Source of the DNA: Butyrivibrio sp. FCS014
GTDB taxonomy: Bacteria; Bacillota; Clostridia; Lachnospirales; Lachnospiraceae
Direction of reading: 5' to 3'
Length of the DNA: 64,000 nt
Assembly: GCF_000526935.1 (NCBI RefSeq)
Contig: NZ_JAHA01000019.1
Coordinates: 434,001 to 498,000, forward strand
Positions 26,155 through 34,666 of the stretch are shown piece after piece (within the stretch, counting starts at the first letter, position 1; each line of letters starts with the position of its first letter). Position numbers and translations under genes: made by a program. The notes below the pieces were generated by a model. It saw only the letters and a program-made list of their open reading frames with translations. It had not been told where the DNA came from and searched no databases.

Positions 26155-26751
26155 ATGGCAGACATACTCTACACTTACAAAGACTCGGTGTATGCCAATA
26201 TAACCAATAAATGCAATTGCAGATGCACCTTCTGCATCCGCTTTGTAAAGGATGGTGTGGGCGATGCCGATACTCTCTGGCATCAGACAAATCCTACACT
26301 TACGCAGGTTCTCGATGCCATACGGGATTTTGATTTTTCCGGATACAATGAGCTTGTGTTCTGCGGGTATGGTGAACCCACCTGCCAGCTTGACATACTG
26401 CTGGAGGCTGCAGCTTACGCCAAACGGGAAAAGGGCCTCAAGATAAGATTAAACACCAACGGTCAGGGATCTGCTGAAAACGGACGGGACATAGTCCCTG
26501 AGCTTGCCAAAGTCATAGACAGCGTCTCAGTAAGTCTTAATGCTCCCTCAAAAGAGGAATATGAGGCAGTAACAAAACCTCTTCACCCTGACGGTTTTGA
26601 GCACATGCTGGAATTTACCAGAAGATGCAGAGAAGAAATAAAAGATGTCAGATGGTCTATCGTCGATGTTCTTCCTGAAGAAAAAATAGAGAGATGCCGT
26701 GCCCTGTCTAAAGAGCATAACATCCCTCTGAAAATTCGAAAGAAAGCGTGA
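26155..26751 (+). CDS. Radical SAM protein of the TatD-associated type
   Basis: Short radical SAM protein (199 residues). The cluster cysteines are C20-x3-C24-x2-C27 in NKCNCRCTFC, followed by FCGYGEPTCQLD (the GGEP-like SAM motif) and RLNTNGQG. This matches the group usually found beside the nuclease TatD, whose substrate is unknown. Here no tatD is adjacent; the gene follows the ECF S-component directly. The ATG at 26155 comes one base after that gene's stop; the longer frame from 26104 would overlap it. Confidence 0.82.
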   Translation: MADILYTYKDSVYANITNKCNCRCTFCIRFVKDGVGDADTLWHQTNPTLTQVLDAIRDFDFSGYNELVFCGYGEPTCQLDILLEAAAYAKREKGLKIRLNTNGQGSAENGRDIVPELAKVIDSVSVSLNAPSKEEYEAVTKPLHPDGFEHMLEFTRRCREEIKDVRWSIVDVLPEEKIERCRALSKEHNIPLKIRKKA

Positions 26752-26827
26752 GCCATATCCTCGGCAGATGATGGACTCTTACACTCGTTCAGCTTTCATC
26801 ATTCGTTTGCATTCATATTTTGAAAAC

Positions 26828-27511
26828 TCAAATCCCGTTCATCAGATCCGTCAGGGTATCTTCAGTATCGACCGGAATCCAATGGCCCTCTAAACATATT
26901 TCCGGATTGATCTCTTTGATGGTATCTGCAAGTTTCCGGCAAAGATCCTCCCGCTTAATCCCTGTAAAGAAATCATCGCAGGTGCAATCACCAAGAAACA
27001 ATGTTTTATCCTGCTCAACAAAGACAAGCGTGGAGTCATCCGTATGTGGTGCCTCTGCCTCGATGACTTTAACCGTGCAGCCGCCAAGGTCAAGGGTAAT
27101 CTCTCCCGAAAACAACATATCTGCCTTCTTTACGATCACATCCATATCCGGGCTATATTCCCGTCTGACACTTTCGTGAAGGGCAAAAAACTCATTCGGC
27201 CCCTTCTTTACTATTTTATCATTCCATTCTGCAAGATAGCTATTTGTTCTTTTATTTGCCAGGCAAAGTCCGTTCACGGCATGCATTCCGAAGGTATGGT
27301 CCCAGTGCCAATGCGTAAGGACTGTCAGTGCGGGAAGAGGCAGATTCTCTTTTTCCAAAAGCTCATAAAACTCCCTGACATGAGCGGCAGAATGCCCCGC
27401 ATCTACTGCAAGGCTCCAGTTGTCCCCCTTCACATAGCCAAGATTCGGGCGATCCCTCTCCTCTTCAAATGGCATATACCATATACGTTCTGTAAGTCGT
27501 TTCAATTCCAT
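26828..27511 (-). CDS. MBL-fold metallo-hydrolase
   Basis: Metallo-beta-lactamase superfamily hydrolase. The metal motif HWHWDH is at residues 67-72, with further ligands expected in EAPHTDDS and FLGDCTCDD and a histidine in CLEGHW near the end. It has 227 residues and no signal peptide. Many such proteins act on thioesters, lactones or nucleotides and the substrate cannot be named here. GGAG precedes the ATG. It is convergent with the radical SAM operon and followed upstream by a TetR fragment. Confidence 0.88.
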   Translation of the reverse strand: MELKRLTERIWYMPFEEERDRPNLGYVKGDNWSLAVDAGHSAAHVREFYELLEKENLPLPALTVLTHWHWDHTFGMHAVNGLCLANKRTNSYLAEWNDKIVKKGPNEFFALHESVRREYSPDMDVIVKKADMLFSGEITLDLGGCTVKVIEAEAPHTDDSTLVFVEQDKTLFLGDCTCDDFFTGIKREDLCRKLADTIKEINPEICLEGHWIPVDTEDTLTDLMNGI

Positions 27512-27535
27512 CTTGTATTTCTCTCCGCTTTACTC

Positions 27536-27790
27536 TTAATCCAGTACTCTTCCGATGAAATCAAAGACACATTTCTCACGGTCTTTTGGATTCATTTTGA
27601 GAAATGCCTCTGAGTGGATAGTGGCAGACAATCCGTACAGAACCTGGCCTGCGAGAATTTCAGGATCAGCTTTATTCCCTACATCCCACTTTTCTATAAG
27701 GGCCTGAATGGCTGGTTTCAGGGCCAGAAGAAAACCGCCTGTTTCGGCGGCTTTCTTAACTATTGCTTTCACTAAATGAATTAAATACTG
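27536..27790 (-). pseudogene. TetR/AcrR regulator, C-terminal fragment
   Basis: About 80 residues of helical ligand-binding type (HLVKAIVKKAAETGG ... GQVLYGLSATIHSEAFL ... VFDFIGRVLD) resemble the C-terminal half of a TetR-like regulator. The DNA-binding half is absent: upstream the frame runs into the 3' end of the response-regulator gene. It has no start or ribosome site, so it appears to be a deletion remnant. Confidence 0.55.
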
Positions 27791-29522
27791 ACTCTCTTGT
27801 CTCCTGCAGGCTTCTGCCCTCGCGGGAAAGCTTAAACATGGATTCGGCAAAAAACCTGTGTATCACGTCAAGGATGTTTTCCTTTGGCGAGGTTTTGAGA
27901 AGATATCCATCAGGTTTGTACTCAAGAACATGGAACACTATATCCTTATTGCTGTTACCGGTAAGGAGTATTATGGGGATTCGTGGATCGGTATGATCCG
28001 TACGGATGATCTTCATAAGGTCAAAGCCATCCATTTTGGGCATCTCCAGATCAAGGAGCAACAGGTCCGGAGTTACCGTGGACAGTCCCGAGAGCATCTC
28101 ACTTCCACTGTTAAAGCACTGCACGTTATAATAGGGGCTCAGCCAGTGATGGATAACCGAGAGATAACCCGGATCATCATCCACAATAAAGATGGTCTTC
28201 TTTCTGTGGAAGTCGACTTCCAACTCGTTAAAGAACATCATGTCTTTTACAAAAGTTCCAATATCAACAGGCCTTGGATAGGTCCTCGATACCCTGTGGG
28301 CGCCATTTGATGCGATGGCTTTGTTGATGTCGATGAGCTCCCCCGTAAGGCACAGTATCTTGGAATCATCCTGGCATATTTCTCCAAGAAGATTCATTGT
28401 TATACCGATATTGGCTGCGTCATTGGTCCCGGGATTGTAGATAACTATGTCAGCTTCGTTTCTGCCGGTAATGATCTTATCGGGCTCATCGGGTATTGTA
28501 ACAACGTTAAACTTTGCGTCGGTTAGATTCTTTTCGATGCCTTTTTTGACAATTCCTTCACCGCTCTGGATATAGAGAATTGACGGGCGATGGAAGGGAT
28601 TGTTTTCGTTGGGAACAGCAGTCGGAGTCTTCTCAGGCTCTTTTTCTTTATGGGCGAAAATCTCTTCATCCTCTATGGGAGAAAGAGAATTTTTAAACTC
28701 CCTGTAGGCCTTCAGAAATTCGCCGTTTTCTCTTTTTATTAGGCTGTAGTTCTCTTCTCTTGCGGCAGCCTCCAGCATTGCTGCGGTTTTGCCAAGCTTC
28801 TTGGCTCCGACGAGTCTTGCCACGCTCTTTAAGGAATGGACTCGCAGTGCATACATGGTCCAGTCCTCGAACTCAAGGAATCTTTCAAGCTCATCTGCTT
28901 TCTCATCCACAGATGAGTAAAAGATATACAGAGCGTCCAGATAATCCTCCCGGTCGCCACAGTTTGTGATACCTGCGCTAAGATCCAACTGCGGGATGAT
29001 CTTAAGCCAGACCGGAAGCTCTTCGATTTCTTTTTTGATATCAAAGTCAGGATTCTCCGTGCTTTCGCTATTTGCGTTCTCAGCATCGGATAAGATTGAA
29101 GCATAGGAAGTACCCTGTTCCCGGACAAAAGAATCATCTTCATCCTTAAGGTACACCATGATAGCTTCAAAGAGTTCCCTTGGATCAACGGGTTTTATCA
29201 AAACATCCGCAAACCCGGCAGCTTTGTAGAGATTGACGTTGCTGCGGCCCTCCTCTGTGGTGTGACAGATTATGGGAACATCTCTGCCCCGCTCCTTAAA
29301 CATCTCTTTTAACCTGACAAGAGTATCCACTCCGTCAAGTTCAGGCATGCGGTGGTCCAAAAGCACAAGGTCGTAGTCATTTTCCCTGCACAGCTTTATG
29401 CATTCCATGCCGTTCTCAGCCTGATCCGAGGTGATCCCGTGGGTCGCCAGTATGGATGCCAGCACTATTCTGTTTATGCGCATATCATCAACGATAAGCA
29501 CTCGTGATTTTTTATTTTCCAT
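27756..29522 (-). CDS. Multidomain response regulator: REC-Hpt-pseudoREC-REC
   Basis: Four signalling domains in one soluble protein of 588 residues. Domain 1 (about 5-125) is a receiver with phospho-Asp56 (LVLLDHRMPELDG). Domain 2 (about 190-290) is an Hpt domain with the phospho-His near 227 (RVHSLKSVARL). Domain 3 (about 315-435) has a receiver-like pattern without the acidic pocket. Domain 4 (about 445-565) is a receiver with Asp near 490 (LLLLDLEMPKMDG). There is no output domain, so it is probably a phosphorelay hub that works through protein contacts. It shares the pseudoREC-REC ending with the regulator at the right window edge. A 49-codon frame overlaps its start. Confidence 0.88.
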   Translation of the reverse strand: MENKKSRVLIVDDMRINRIVLASILATHGITSDQAENGMECIKLCRENDYDLVLLDHRMPELDGVDTLVRLKEMFKERGRDVPIICHTTEEGRSNVNLYKAAGFADVLIKPVDPRELFEAIMVYLKDEDDSFVREQGTSYASILSDAENANSESTENPDFDIKKEIEELPVWLKIIPQLDLSAGITNCGDREDYLDALYIFYSSVDEKADELERFLEFEDWTMYALRVHSLKSVARLVGAKKLGKTAAMLEAAAREENYSLIKRENGEFLKAYREFKNSLSPIEDEEIFAHKEKEPEKTPTAVPNENNPFHRPSILYIQSGEGIVKKGIEKNLTDAKFNVVTIPDEPDKIITGRNEADIVIYNPGTNDAANIGITMNLLGEICQDDSKILCLTGELIDINKAIASNGAHRVSRTYPRPVDIGTFVKDMMFFNELEVDFHRKKTIFIVDDDPGYLSVIHHWLSPYYNVQCFNSGSEMLSGLSTVTPDLLLLDLEMPKMDGFDLMKIIRTDHTDPRIPIILLTGNSNKDIVFHVLEYKPDGYLLKTSPKENILDVIHRFFAESMFKLSREGRSLQETRESVFNSFSESNS

Positions 29523-29661
29523 AATAATGATTATAACATGGATAAAGAAATATTTTTCCTGGTTGGAAAATCTGCCTACTCCTATATGAACCGAGTTTTA
29601 CCTTTTCCTTGGCATGTTTATCCCTAAAATCATCATAGCGCTCCATCAGTTCATCAATCAT
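29512..29661 (-). CDS. Possible small protein upstream of the response regulator
   Basis: A 49-codon frame starting MIDELMERYDDFRDKHAKE with AAGGGG six bases before its ATG. The first half is charged and helical and the end is aromatic (YPCYNHYYGK). Its stop overlaps the first codons of the response regulator, an arrangement that suggests translational coupling or a leader peptide. It could also be the start of a decayed gene. No function proposed. Confidence 0.45.
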   Translation of the reverse strand: MIDELMERYDDFRDKHAKEKVKLGSYRSRQIFQPGKIFLYPCYNHYYGK

Positions 29662-29709
29662 ACTTTACCCCTTTCCGTGCGAAAATACCTTCACCCCATA
29701 CAAAATCTT

Positions 29710-30759
29710 TTATCCAAGTGCATAACCGATCAAAAGACGAAGTACGTTTTCAGCGCCGTCTCTGTGGCTTCTCTCATATCCGTGGGATGCATAAACTCCG
29801 GCACCAATGAGGCCATGCTTAAGGTCATTTCCGGAGCGAAGTGTGGCTTCAACATCACTTCCGTAATGCGGGTAAATATCCACTGCATAATCTGCGCCGC
29901 TGTCCTTGGCTGCAGTAACAAGAGCTTTAACTATCTCATAGCTGTAAGGGCCGCCGCTGTCCTTGGCACAGATGGAAACCTGCTTTTCGGTGCAGGTAAG
30001 GCCATCGCCGACACATCCCATGTCAACGGAAATTGCCTCGGTGCAGCCCTCAGGAACGCTTCCGGATCCGCCGTGTCCCACTTCCTCAAATACGGTTATA
30101 TGAGCATAAAGTGCTCTCTTTGGAGTCACCTTTTTGTCACTGATATACTTGGCAAGGCCAAGCAGGATTCCTACACTGAGCTTGTCATCCAGGAATCTTG
30201 ACTTTATGTATCCTGACTTTGTTACCCTGACATTTGGCTCAAAGCATACAATGTCGCCTACAGAAATGCCAAGCTTTTCCGTGTCTTCTTTCTTCTTAAC
30301 ATCCTCATCGAGAACAACTTCGCAGCTTTCCCAGGTTCTCTTTTCCTCATCGTACTTACCGTTTACATGGATAGAGGCATTGTTGAGCTGGAAGGTTCCT
30401 TCATAAATTCCGTCAAACTTGGTAACGACCCTAACGTTCTCAGTCTCGGCATTGTTGGGATTCATGCCTCCAAGATTGGTCAGCTGCAGCCTTCCGTTAT
30501 CCTTAATGGTAGCCACCATTCCGCCGAGGGTGTCAGTGTGGGCTTCGAGAAGAAGTCCGTTCTTCTTGTCCTTGCCTCCGAGGTTTACGATAACGCCGCC
30601 CTTGTTGGTTTGGATGGTCTTAAAGCCAAGAGCCTCAAACTCATCCTTGACCCATTTTGCGGCCTCTTCGGTGTAGCCTGTTGGTGAGTCGATATTAAGT
30701 AGCTCGGTGGTCTTCTCAACAATAAAATCGGTGTATTTGCTCAGTGATATCTTTTTCAT
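29710..30759 (-). CDS. M42 family metallopeptidase
   Basis: Glutamyl/deblocking aminopeptidase-like cytosolic enzyme with two metals. EAHTDTLGGMV holds the first His-x-Asp, FLDDKLS the bridging Asp region, FEEVGHGGSG the catalytic glutamates, and SVDMGCVGD and ASHGYERSH the remaining ligands. The 349 residues match M42. AAGGA precedes the ATG. It trims N-terminal residues from peptides and may form large tetrahedral oligomers as in related enzymes. Neighbours do not suggest a special role. Confidence 0.93.
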   Translation of the reverse strand: MKKISLSKYTDFIVEKTTELLNIDSPTGYTEEAAKWVKDEFEALGFKTIQTNKGGVIVNLGGKDKKNGLLLEAHTDTLGGMVATIKDNGRLQLTNLGGMNPNNAETENVRVVTKFDGIYEGTFQLNNASIHVNGKYDEEKRTWESCEVVLDEDVKKKEDTEKLGISVGDIVCFEPNVRVTKSGYIKSRFLDDKLSVGILLGLAKYISDKKVTPKRALYAHITVFEEVGHGGSGSVPEGCTEAISVDMGCVGDGLTCTEKQVSICAKDSGGPYSYEIVKALVTAAKDSGADYAVDIYPHYGSDVEATLRSGNDLKHGLIGAGVYASHGYERSHRDGAENVLRLLIGYALG

Positions 30760-30793
30760 TTTCTGCTCGTCCTTTCCTGTTACTTCTTATATT

Positions 30794-31207
30794 TTACTCC
30801 AGATCTTCAAAGACTTCGTTAGCTCTTTTTATCTGTAAAAAGAAACTGATGTAATACACTACTGCCCCTATGACGTAAGGAATTGTCACGGACACAAACA
30901 TGTCTTTGTAAGCTGAAGGAGCAGTGTCTGTGAAGTGCCCCATTATCCAAATGCCTAAAAAGATAAATCCTATAAGCGCAAGGTATTGGCCGATCACCAC
31001 AGGGATGAACGGAAAGCGCTGCAGGTAGTAATGAAGTGACAGAATGAAGGTGGCCAGTACCGATACTCCCAGGCATGTAAAAATGTTCTCTGCATAAAAC
31101 CTGTCGATGAATCCGGAGCTCTTTTCCAAAATGAGCTTGCCGCACACTATTAGGGTGAAGCTGATACATACGACGGAGATGAAATTGTGCCTATTTATGA
31201 GTTTCAT
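30794..31207 (-). CDS. DUF3021 family membrane protein
   Basis: About 137 residues with four predicted helices and the DUF3021 features: FISVVCISFTLIVCGKLIL, FPFIPVVIGQYLALIGFIFLGIW, and a last helix ending in a charged tail. The start at 31207 (MKLINRHN) has GGGAGG seven bases upstream; the ATG at 31240 does not. It overlaps the end of the LytTR gene by 17 bases. DUF3021 proteins are regularly encoded next to LytTR regulators and are thought to restrain them from the membrane, as described for the LytTR regulatory systems of streptococci. Confidence 0.87.
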   Translation of the reverse strand: MKLINRHNFISVVCISFTLIVCGKLILEKSSGFIDRFYAENIFTCLGVSVLATFILSLHYYLQRFPFIPVVIGQYLALIGFIFLGIWIMGHFTDTAPSAYKDMFVSVTIPYVIGAVVYYISFFLQIKRANEVFEDLE

Positions 31208-31661
31208 TTTTCTTCCTCCCTCGCAGCTTCTCAAGAGCATCGTAGAATTCCGCCCTATAGCCTCTGTTCATCACAAGGCACTCGTCATTCTTAAGATATA
31301 TAAGTGTCCTCATGTTGAGGTCTCCCTGAAGGCGCTTTATCTTATACATGTTTGCGATGCAGGACTTGCTGATACGCACAAACCCTGCATCCTTATGATC
31401 ATCTATAATGTTCTGCAATGTTTCTTTTACCTCAAGACAGGTGTCGGCGGTGTAGCCAAAGGTCTTCCTGTCCACGGTCTCAAAGTAGAATATGTCGGAA
31501 AGAGGGAACGTGAGCCTCTTCCCATCTGCGGTTCCCTCTATATATTTGAGCGCCGGCCGCAGTCTCTCAAGTACTGCAGCCGTCTCGCTGTCTATGTCAT
31601 CGTAGTGAAGTTCCAGATAGTTCTCCGAAAGGTTCTCTTCTCTGGTCTTAATAAATTTCAT
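31191..31661 (-). CDS. LytTR DNA-binding regulator
   Basis: 156 residues: a short N-terminal part (about 45 residues) and a C-terminal LytTR domain (GKRLTFPLSDIFYFETVDRKTFGYTADTC ... FVRISKSCIANMYKIKRL). There is no receiver domain, so it is not a classical response regulator; its partner is the membrane protein encoded by the overlapping DUF3021 gene. AAGGGGAG precedes the ATG. Three LytTR-like boxes upstream of the operon suggest autoregulation. Confidence 0.9.
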   Translation of the reverse strand: MKFIKTREENLSENYLELHYDDIDSETAAVLERLRPALKYIEGTADGKRLTFPLSDIFYFETVDRKTFGYTADTCLEVKETLQNIIDDHKDAGFVRISKSCIANMYKIKRLQGDLNMRTLIYLKNDECLVMNRGYRAEFYDALEKLRGRKKNETHK

Positions 31662-31670
31662 TGTCTCCCC

Positions 31671-32381
31671 TTATAAAATAAACATGATGCAAAGGAATAA
31701 GTAGGAAAGCTTTAAGTTCCTTCTTGTGAGAAGATATGCGCTTCCGAAGACAAATCCTCCGATAGCGGTGTATATTCCGGTAACCAGAGATCCTTTTGTA
31801 AGCCAGTGGCCGATTCCCCAAGTCAGTGCCACTACTATTCCTCCATAGGGAATCTTATCATTTTTGAACCACTTTTCAAATGCATACTGGCCAAAAACTA
31901 TGATAAGAAGTACAAGAAATACCTCTGCAAGGTAATAAATATACTGGAATGTGAAAAGAACTGCTCCATTACTTCTGAATTCTCTGAGCACCTTGCTGCC
32001 ATCCCAGTCGATCCAGGTTGAGATCAGGCAAAGGACTGTTCCTGTGATAAGAAGTACCCACTGGGTAAAAGACATTTCTTTTGCCCCCTGAAGAAGGCTC
32101 TTTTCCCTGAGGTTTTTGATAAGGTCAACTTCCGATTTGCGGGCACAATCTTTGATAATGTACAGACCGCCGAGGACCCATACAACAACGGTCAACACCC
32201 AGTGCAAAATAGACTGCCACATGTTATAGCTCATAAAGTCATATCCGTAGATATTGTATTCGATCACGTACGCCAGCAGCAGTTCAAAGCCGATAACGCC
32301 AAAAGCCCCTAAAGAACAGCCAAGAAAGTCAAGTCCCTGTGAGAATCTGTTTTTGTCTTTTGTAAGTGTCATTGTTTTCAT
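31671..32381 (-). CDS. Uncharacterised membrane protein of the LytTR-DUF3021 operon
   Basis: 236 residues with about six or seven hydrophobic helices and a cytosolic loop with KNLREKSLLQGAKE. The end (VALTWGIGHWLTKGSLVTGIYTAIGGFVFGSAYLLTRRN) recalls CPBP-type intramembrane proteins, with conserved-looking Trp, Gly and His, but the usual EExxR motif is not visible, so I leave it unnamed. AAGGAG lies nine bases before the ATG. It is the first gene of the operon and the most likely effector of the LytTR system. Confidence 0.75.
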   Translation of the reverse strand: MKTMTLTKDKNRFSQGLDFLGCSLGAFGVIGFELLLAYVIEYNIYGYDFMSYNMWQSILHWVLTVVVWVLGGLYIIKDCARKSEVDLIKNLREKSLLQGAKEMSFTQWVLLITGTVLCLISTWIDWDGSKVLREFRSNGAVLFTFQYIYYLAEVFLVLLIIVFGQYAFEKWFKNDKIPYGGIVVALTWGIGHWLTKGSLVTGIYTAIGGFVFGSAYLLTRRNLKLSYLFLCIMFIL

Positions 32382-32425
32382 TTTAAAAAGCTCCTTTTCA
32401 GTAGTTGTATGCGTTTGATATGCAT

Positions 32426-32500
32426 ACCTTACCGAATAAGGAGCTACGTTACAATATTTCCGGTGTTAAGTTGCAATTTGCCATGTCTAAGTTGCAATTT
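32426..32500 (-). promoter_or_regulatory. LytTR-like boxes and promoter of the LytTR-DUF3021 operon
   Basis: Three direct repeats on the plus strand, TACGTTACAAT at 32445, TAAGTTGCAAT at 32467 and TAAGTTGCAAT at 32488, spaced 22 and 21 bases. Two-turn spacing of such elements is typical of LytTR sites. On the minus strand a TTGTAA overlaps the box nearest the gene, followed by 17 bases and a weak TAAGGT, suggesting a promoter that needs activation. Confidence 0.75.
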
Positions 32501-32511
32501 CGGGGAATGCG

Positions 32512-32556
32512 TGGTCCATTTTGGTCCCTGGGACGGGGTCATGGGACCATTTTGAA
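32512..32556. repeat. REP-like hairpin R1
   Basis: TGGTCCC (32522-32528) pairs with GGGACCA (32543-32549) around a GGGACGGGGTC core. It belongs to a family of seven related hairpins in the 32-44 kb region and lies about ten bases beyond the stop codon of the radical SAM gene. Confidence 0.75.
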
Positions 32557-32566
32557 TGGCCGGAAT

Positions 32567-33445
32567 TCACAGATTGAACAGGCTCATCTGTTCATACCTG
32601 TCCGTCAGTTCATTCATGAATTCAAAGCACTCTTCAGACCGATACATGATGTTATTTGCTTTGCATATACTTTTGAAGGTATGAGTCAGCTCTTTTGCAT
32701 TGGGACTTGGAAGCTCATAGGCGTTACCATAGGCCTTTATGTATCTGTCCTTCATACCGGGAAAGTGCTTATCCAGCGCTGCATAGTAGTACTCACGGTC
32801 GCCTTCACGGAGCGTGAGCCCCATGCCAAAATCAATGATGCCCTTGACTCCCACGCGAACGCATTCGTTCAGTATTGATATGAGGTTCTCTTTGGTATCA
32901 TTGATGAATGGCAGGATTGGCGTGATCCACACAACAGTAGGTATTCCTCTTCTCTGCATTTCTTCAAGCACTTCAATACGTCTTTTGGTGTTACAGACAT
33001 TTGGTTCCAATATGCTGCACAGGTCGTCATCGTAGGTCGTAAGGGTCATCTGCACCACGCATTTTGCAGTGCGGTTTATCTCATCAAGAAGATCGATATC
33101 CCGAAGGATGCGGTCTGACTTTGTCTGGATTGCGAGGCCAAAGCCATATTGCCTGATGATCTCAAGGCACCTTCTTGTCAGCTTCAGTTCTTCTTCGCAG
33201 TGCATATAGGGATCTGACATAGAACCTGTTCCTATCATGCACTTTTTTCTCTTGGACTTTAATGCCTTTTCCAGAAGTTCGGGTGCGTTTTGCTTTACTT
33301 CTATATCCTCAAAAGGGTGCTCGAACCGATAGCACTTGCTTCTGCTGTCACAGTAAATACAGCCGTGGGTGCATCCGCGGTAAATATTCATTCCATGGCG
33401 CCCATGGTTTTCTGTTAGTATTCCTTTTGCTTCTACAAAGTGCAT
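32567..33445 (-). CDS. Radical SAM protein of the SplB-like type
   Basis: Radical SAM enzyme with cluster cysteines C25-x3-C29-x2-C32 in RGCTHGCIYCDSR. It continues with GTGSMSDPYMHCEEELKLTRR and AIQTKSDRILRD, the layout of the SplB/Rv2578c-like group (COG1533), which are often annotated as DNA repair photolyase-like without proof. The spore-lyase catalytic cysteine cannot be assigned by eye. GGAGGAG precedes the ATG. A stand-alone gene. Confidence 0.87.
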   Translation of the reverse strand: MHFVEAKGILTENHGRHGMNIYRGCTHGCIYCDSRSKCYRFEHPFEDIEVKQNAPELLEKALKSKRKKCMIGTGSMSDPYMHCEEELKLTRRCLEIIRQYGFGLAIQTKSDRILRDIDLLDEINRTAKCVVQMTLTTYDDDLCSILEPNVCNTKRRIEVLEEMQRRGIPTVVWITPILPFINDTKENLISILNECVRVGVKGIIDFGMGLTLREGDREYYYAALDKHFPGMKDRYIKAYGNAYELPSPNAKELTHTFKSICKANNIMYRSEECFEFMNELTDRYEQMSLFNL

Positions 33446-33467
33446 TGTGCTCCTCCGTGAAATGGTT

Positions 33468-33492
33468 CCTTGACTTTGTCCCTAGGTCTCAT
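33468..33492. repeat. REP-like hairpin R2
   Basis: CCTTGACTTTGTCCCTAGG with flanking AATGG and CATT arms. The stop codon of the YoaP-like gene (33482-33484) lies inside the core. Confidence 0.65.
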
Positions 33493-34231
33493 TCACCAAC
33501 TTCAAAAACTTCTTGTCGTTCATCTGCTCGTTGGTGACATATTCGCCGTTGGAAAAAAAAGCGTAGGTCGTTATAGGTGTGGGGGCGTTTTGCGCCTCTT
33601 CCTTGCTGGTTATCTTAATTGCCTTGAACGGGATACTGTGCTCAGCGGCAGTTTGTTCCAGTACCGGGACATACTTCGCGTTGAACGGGCACTGGTTTGT
33701 GTAGTAGAGAACATAGCCCTTTTCATCTACATGCGGGTGTTTTGCGCACTCTTTGAACTGTGGTGCCATGCTATCTTCTGCAAATGGCAGGTACCATAAT
33801 TGTATCCCATTGTCTGCTTCGTCGCACACTGAAAAGCCCTTGTAAGCAAGGAACTTCGGATCAGCCAGGAAAGGCTTTTTCTTTGCTGCAGCAAGAATAC
33901 ATAGACCAAGCTTTCCCTTCTCTTTGCTATCGCAAATGCAAGAATCAAGCAGCTCGGTAGAATATCCATGTCCCTTGAATGAACCGGAAACCCACAGGCA
34001 ATCAATATAAACATAGCCGGCAGCTTCGATGGGAACCCAGGCATTCTCAGCAGGGATATACTCAATAAAGCACTTGCCCCGCTCTGCGCTTTTCAGGAAC
34101 ACAAGCCCTTCATCAAACCTCTTAGCAAGCCATGCCTTCTTGGATGAAACCTGTACATCTTTATTGTTTGAGATAGCACAACAAATGTGCTCATCTTCCA
34201 GATTATCCTTTGTCACCCTGATATACTCCAT
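33482..34231 (-). CDS. GNAT acetyltransferase with YoaP-like C-terminal domain
   Basis: Two domains in 249 residues. The N-terminal GNAT acetyltransferase has VYIDCLWVSGSFKGHGYSTELLDSCICDSKEKGK, the acetyl-CoA-binding region. After about residue 150 comes a thioredoxin-like part with YYTNQCPFNAKYVPVLEQTA, as in the YoaP family of Firmicutes. The acceptor substrate is unknown. AAGGAGG lies nine bases before the ATG. Its stop is within a REP-like element. Confidence 0.85.
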   Translation of the reverse strand: MEYIRVTKDNLEDEHICCAISNNKDVQVSSKKAWLAKRFDEGLVFLKSAERGKCFIEYIPAENAWVPIEAAGYVYIDCLWVSGSFKGHGYSTELLDSCICDSKEKGKLGLCILAAAKKKPFLADPKFLAYKGFSVCDEADNGIQLWYLPFAEDSMAPQFKECAKHPHVDEKGYVLYYTNQCPFNAKYVPVLEQTAAEHSIPFKAIKITSKEEAQNAPTPITTYAFFSNGEYVTNEQMNDKKFLKLVNET

Positions 34232-34252
34232 GCCTTCATCCCTCCTTAGGTT

Positions 34253-34666
34253 TCATTCTTTATCCTTCTCTTCGTAGGGTTTGTTCCAGGAGCCGATTTC
34301 AATGAGATTCCCCTCAGGGTCTGCAATGTAGCATGTTCGCTGGCCCCAGGGTTCAAGCTCCGGCTCAAGAACCGGTGTTGCGCCGCCTGCAACTGCCTTC
34401 TTAAACGCCGCATCGACCTCATCAAAAGTATCAACGTAAAGTGCGATCTCGAAGTGCCCGTTGAGCCCCTTGATATACTCATACTTCCTGCTTGTCATCT
34501 TCTCGAAGTCCCCTCTTCCATACAGCAGGAAAAGAGTCCCATCCTTCACCAGATACACATTGGAAGTATCCTCTGCCTCTTTTATCTCAAAACCAAGAAC
34601 GTCCCTGTAAAAACGAACCATCTTCCCCATGTCTTCCACCAAAAGCCCGAATCCATCAAGTCTCAT
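34253..34666 (-). CDS. VOC family (glyoxalase-like) protein
   Basis: Vicinal-oxygen-chelate fold of 137 residues: RLDGFGLLVEDMGKMVRFYRDVLGFEI is the first half and FEIALYVDTFDEVDAAFKKAV, YIADPEGNLIEI the second, with the usual metal-binding Glu near the end. The function may be detoxification or antibiotic binding and is not fixed by sequence. AAGGAGG precedes the ATG, which overlaps the stop of the WYL regulator (ATGA), so the two are coupled. Confidence 0.88.
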   Translation of the reverse strand: MRLDGFGLLVEDMGKMVRFYRDVLGFEIKEAEDTSNVYLVKDGTLFLLYGRGDFEKMTSRKYEYIKGLNGHFEIALYVDTFDEVDAAFKKAVAGGATPVLEPELEPWGQRTCYIADPEGNLIEIGSWNKPYEEKDKE

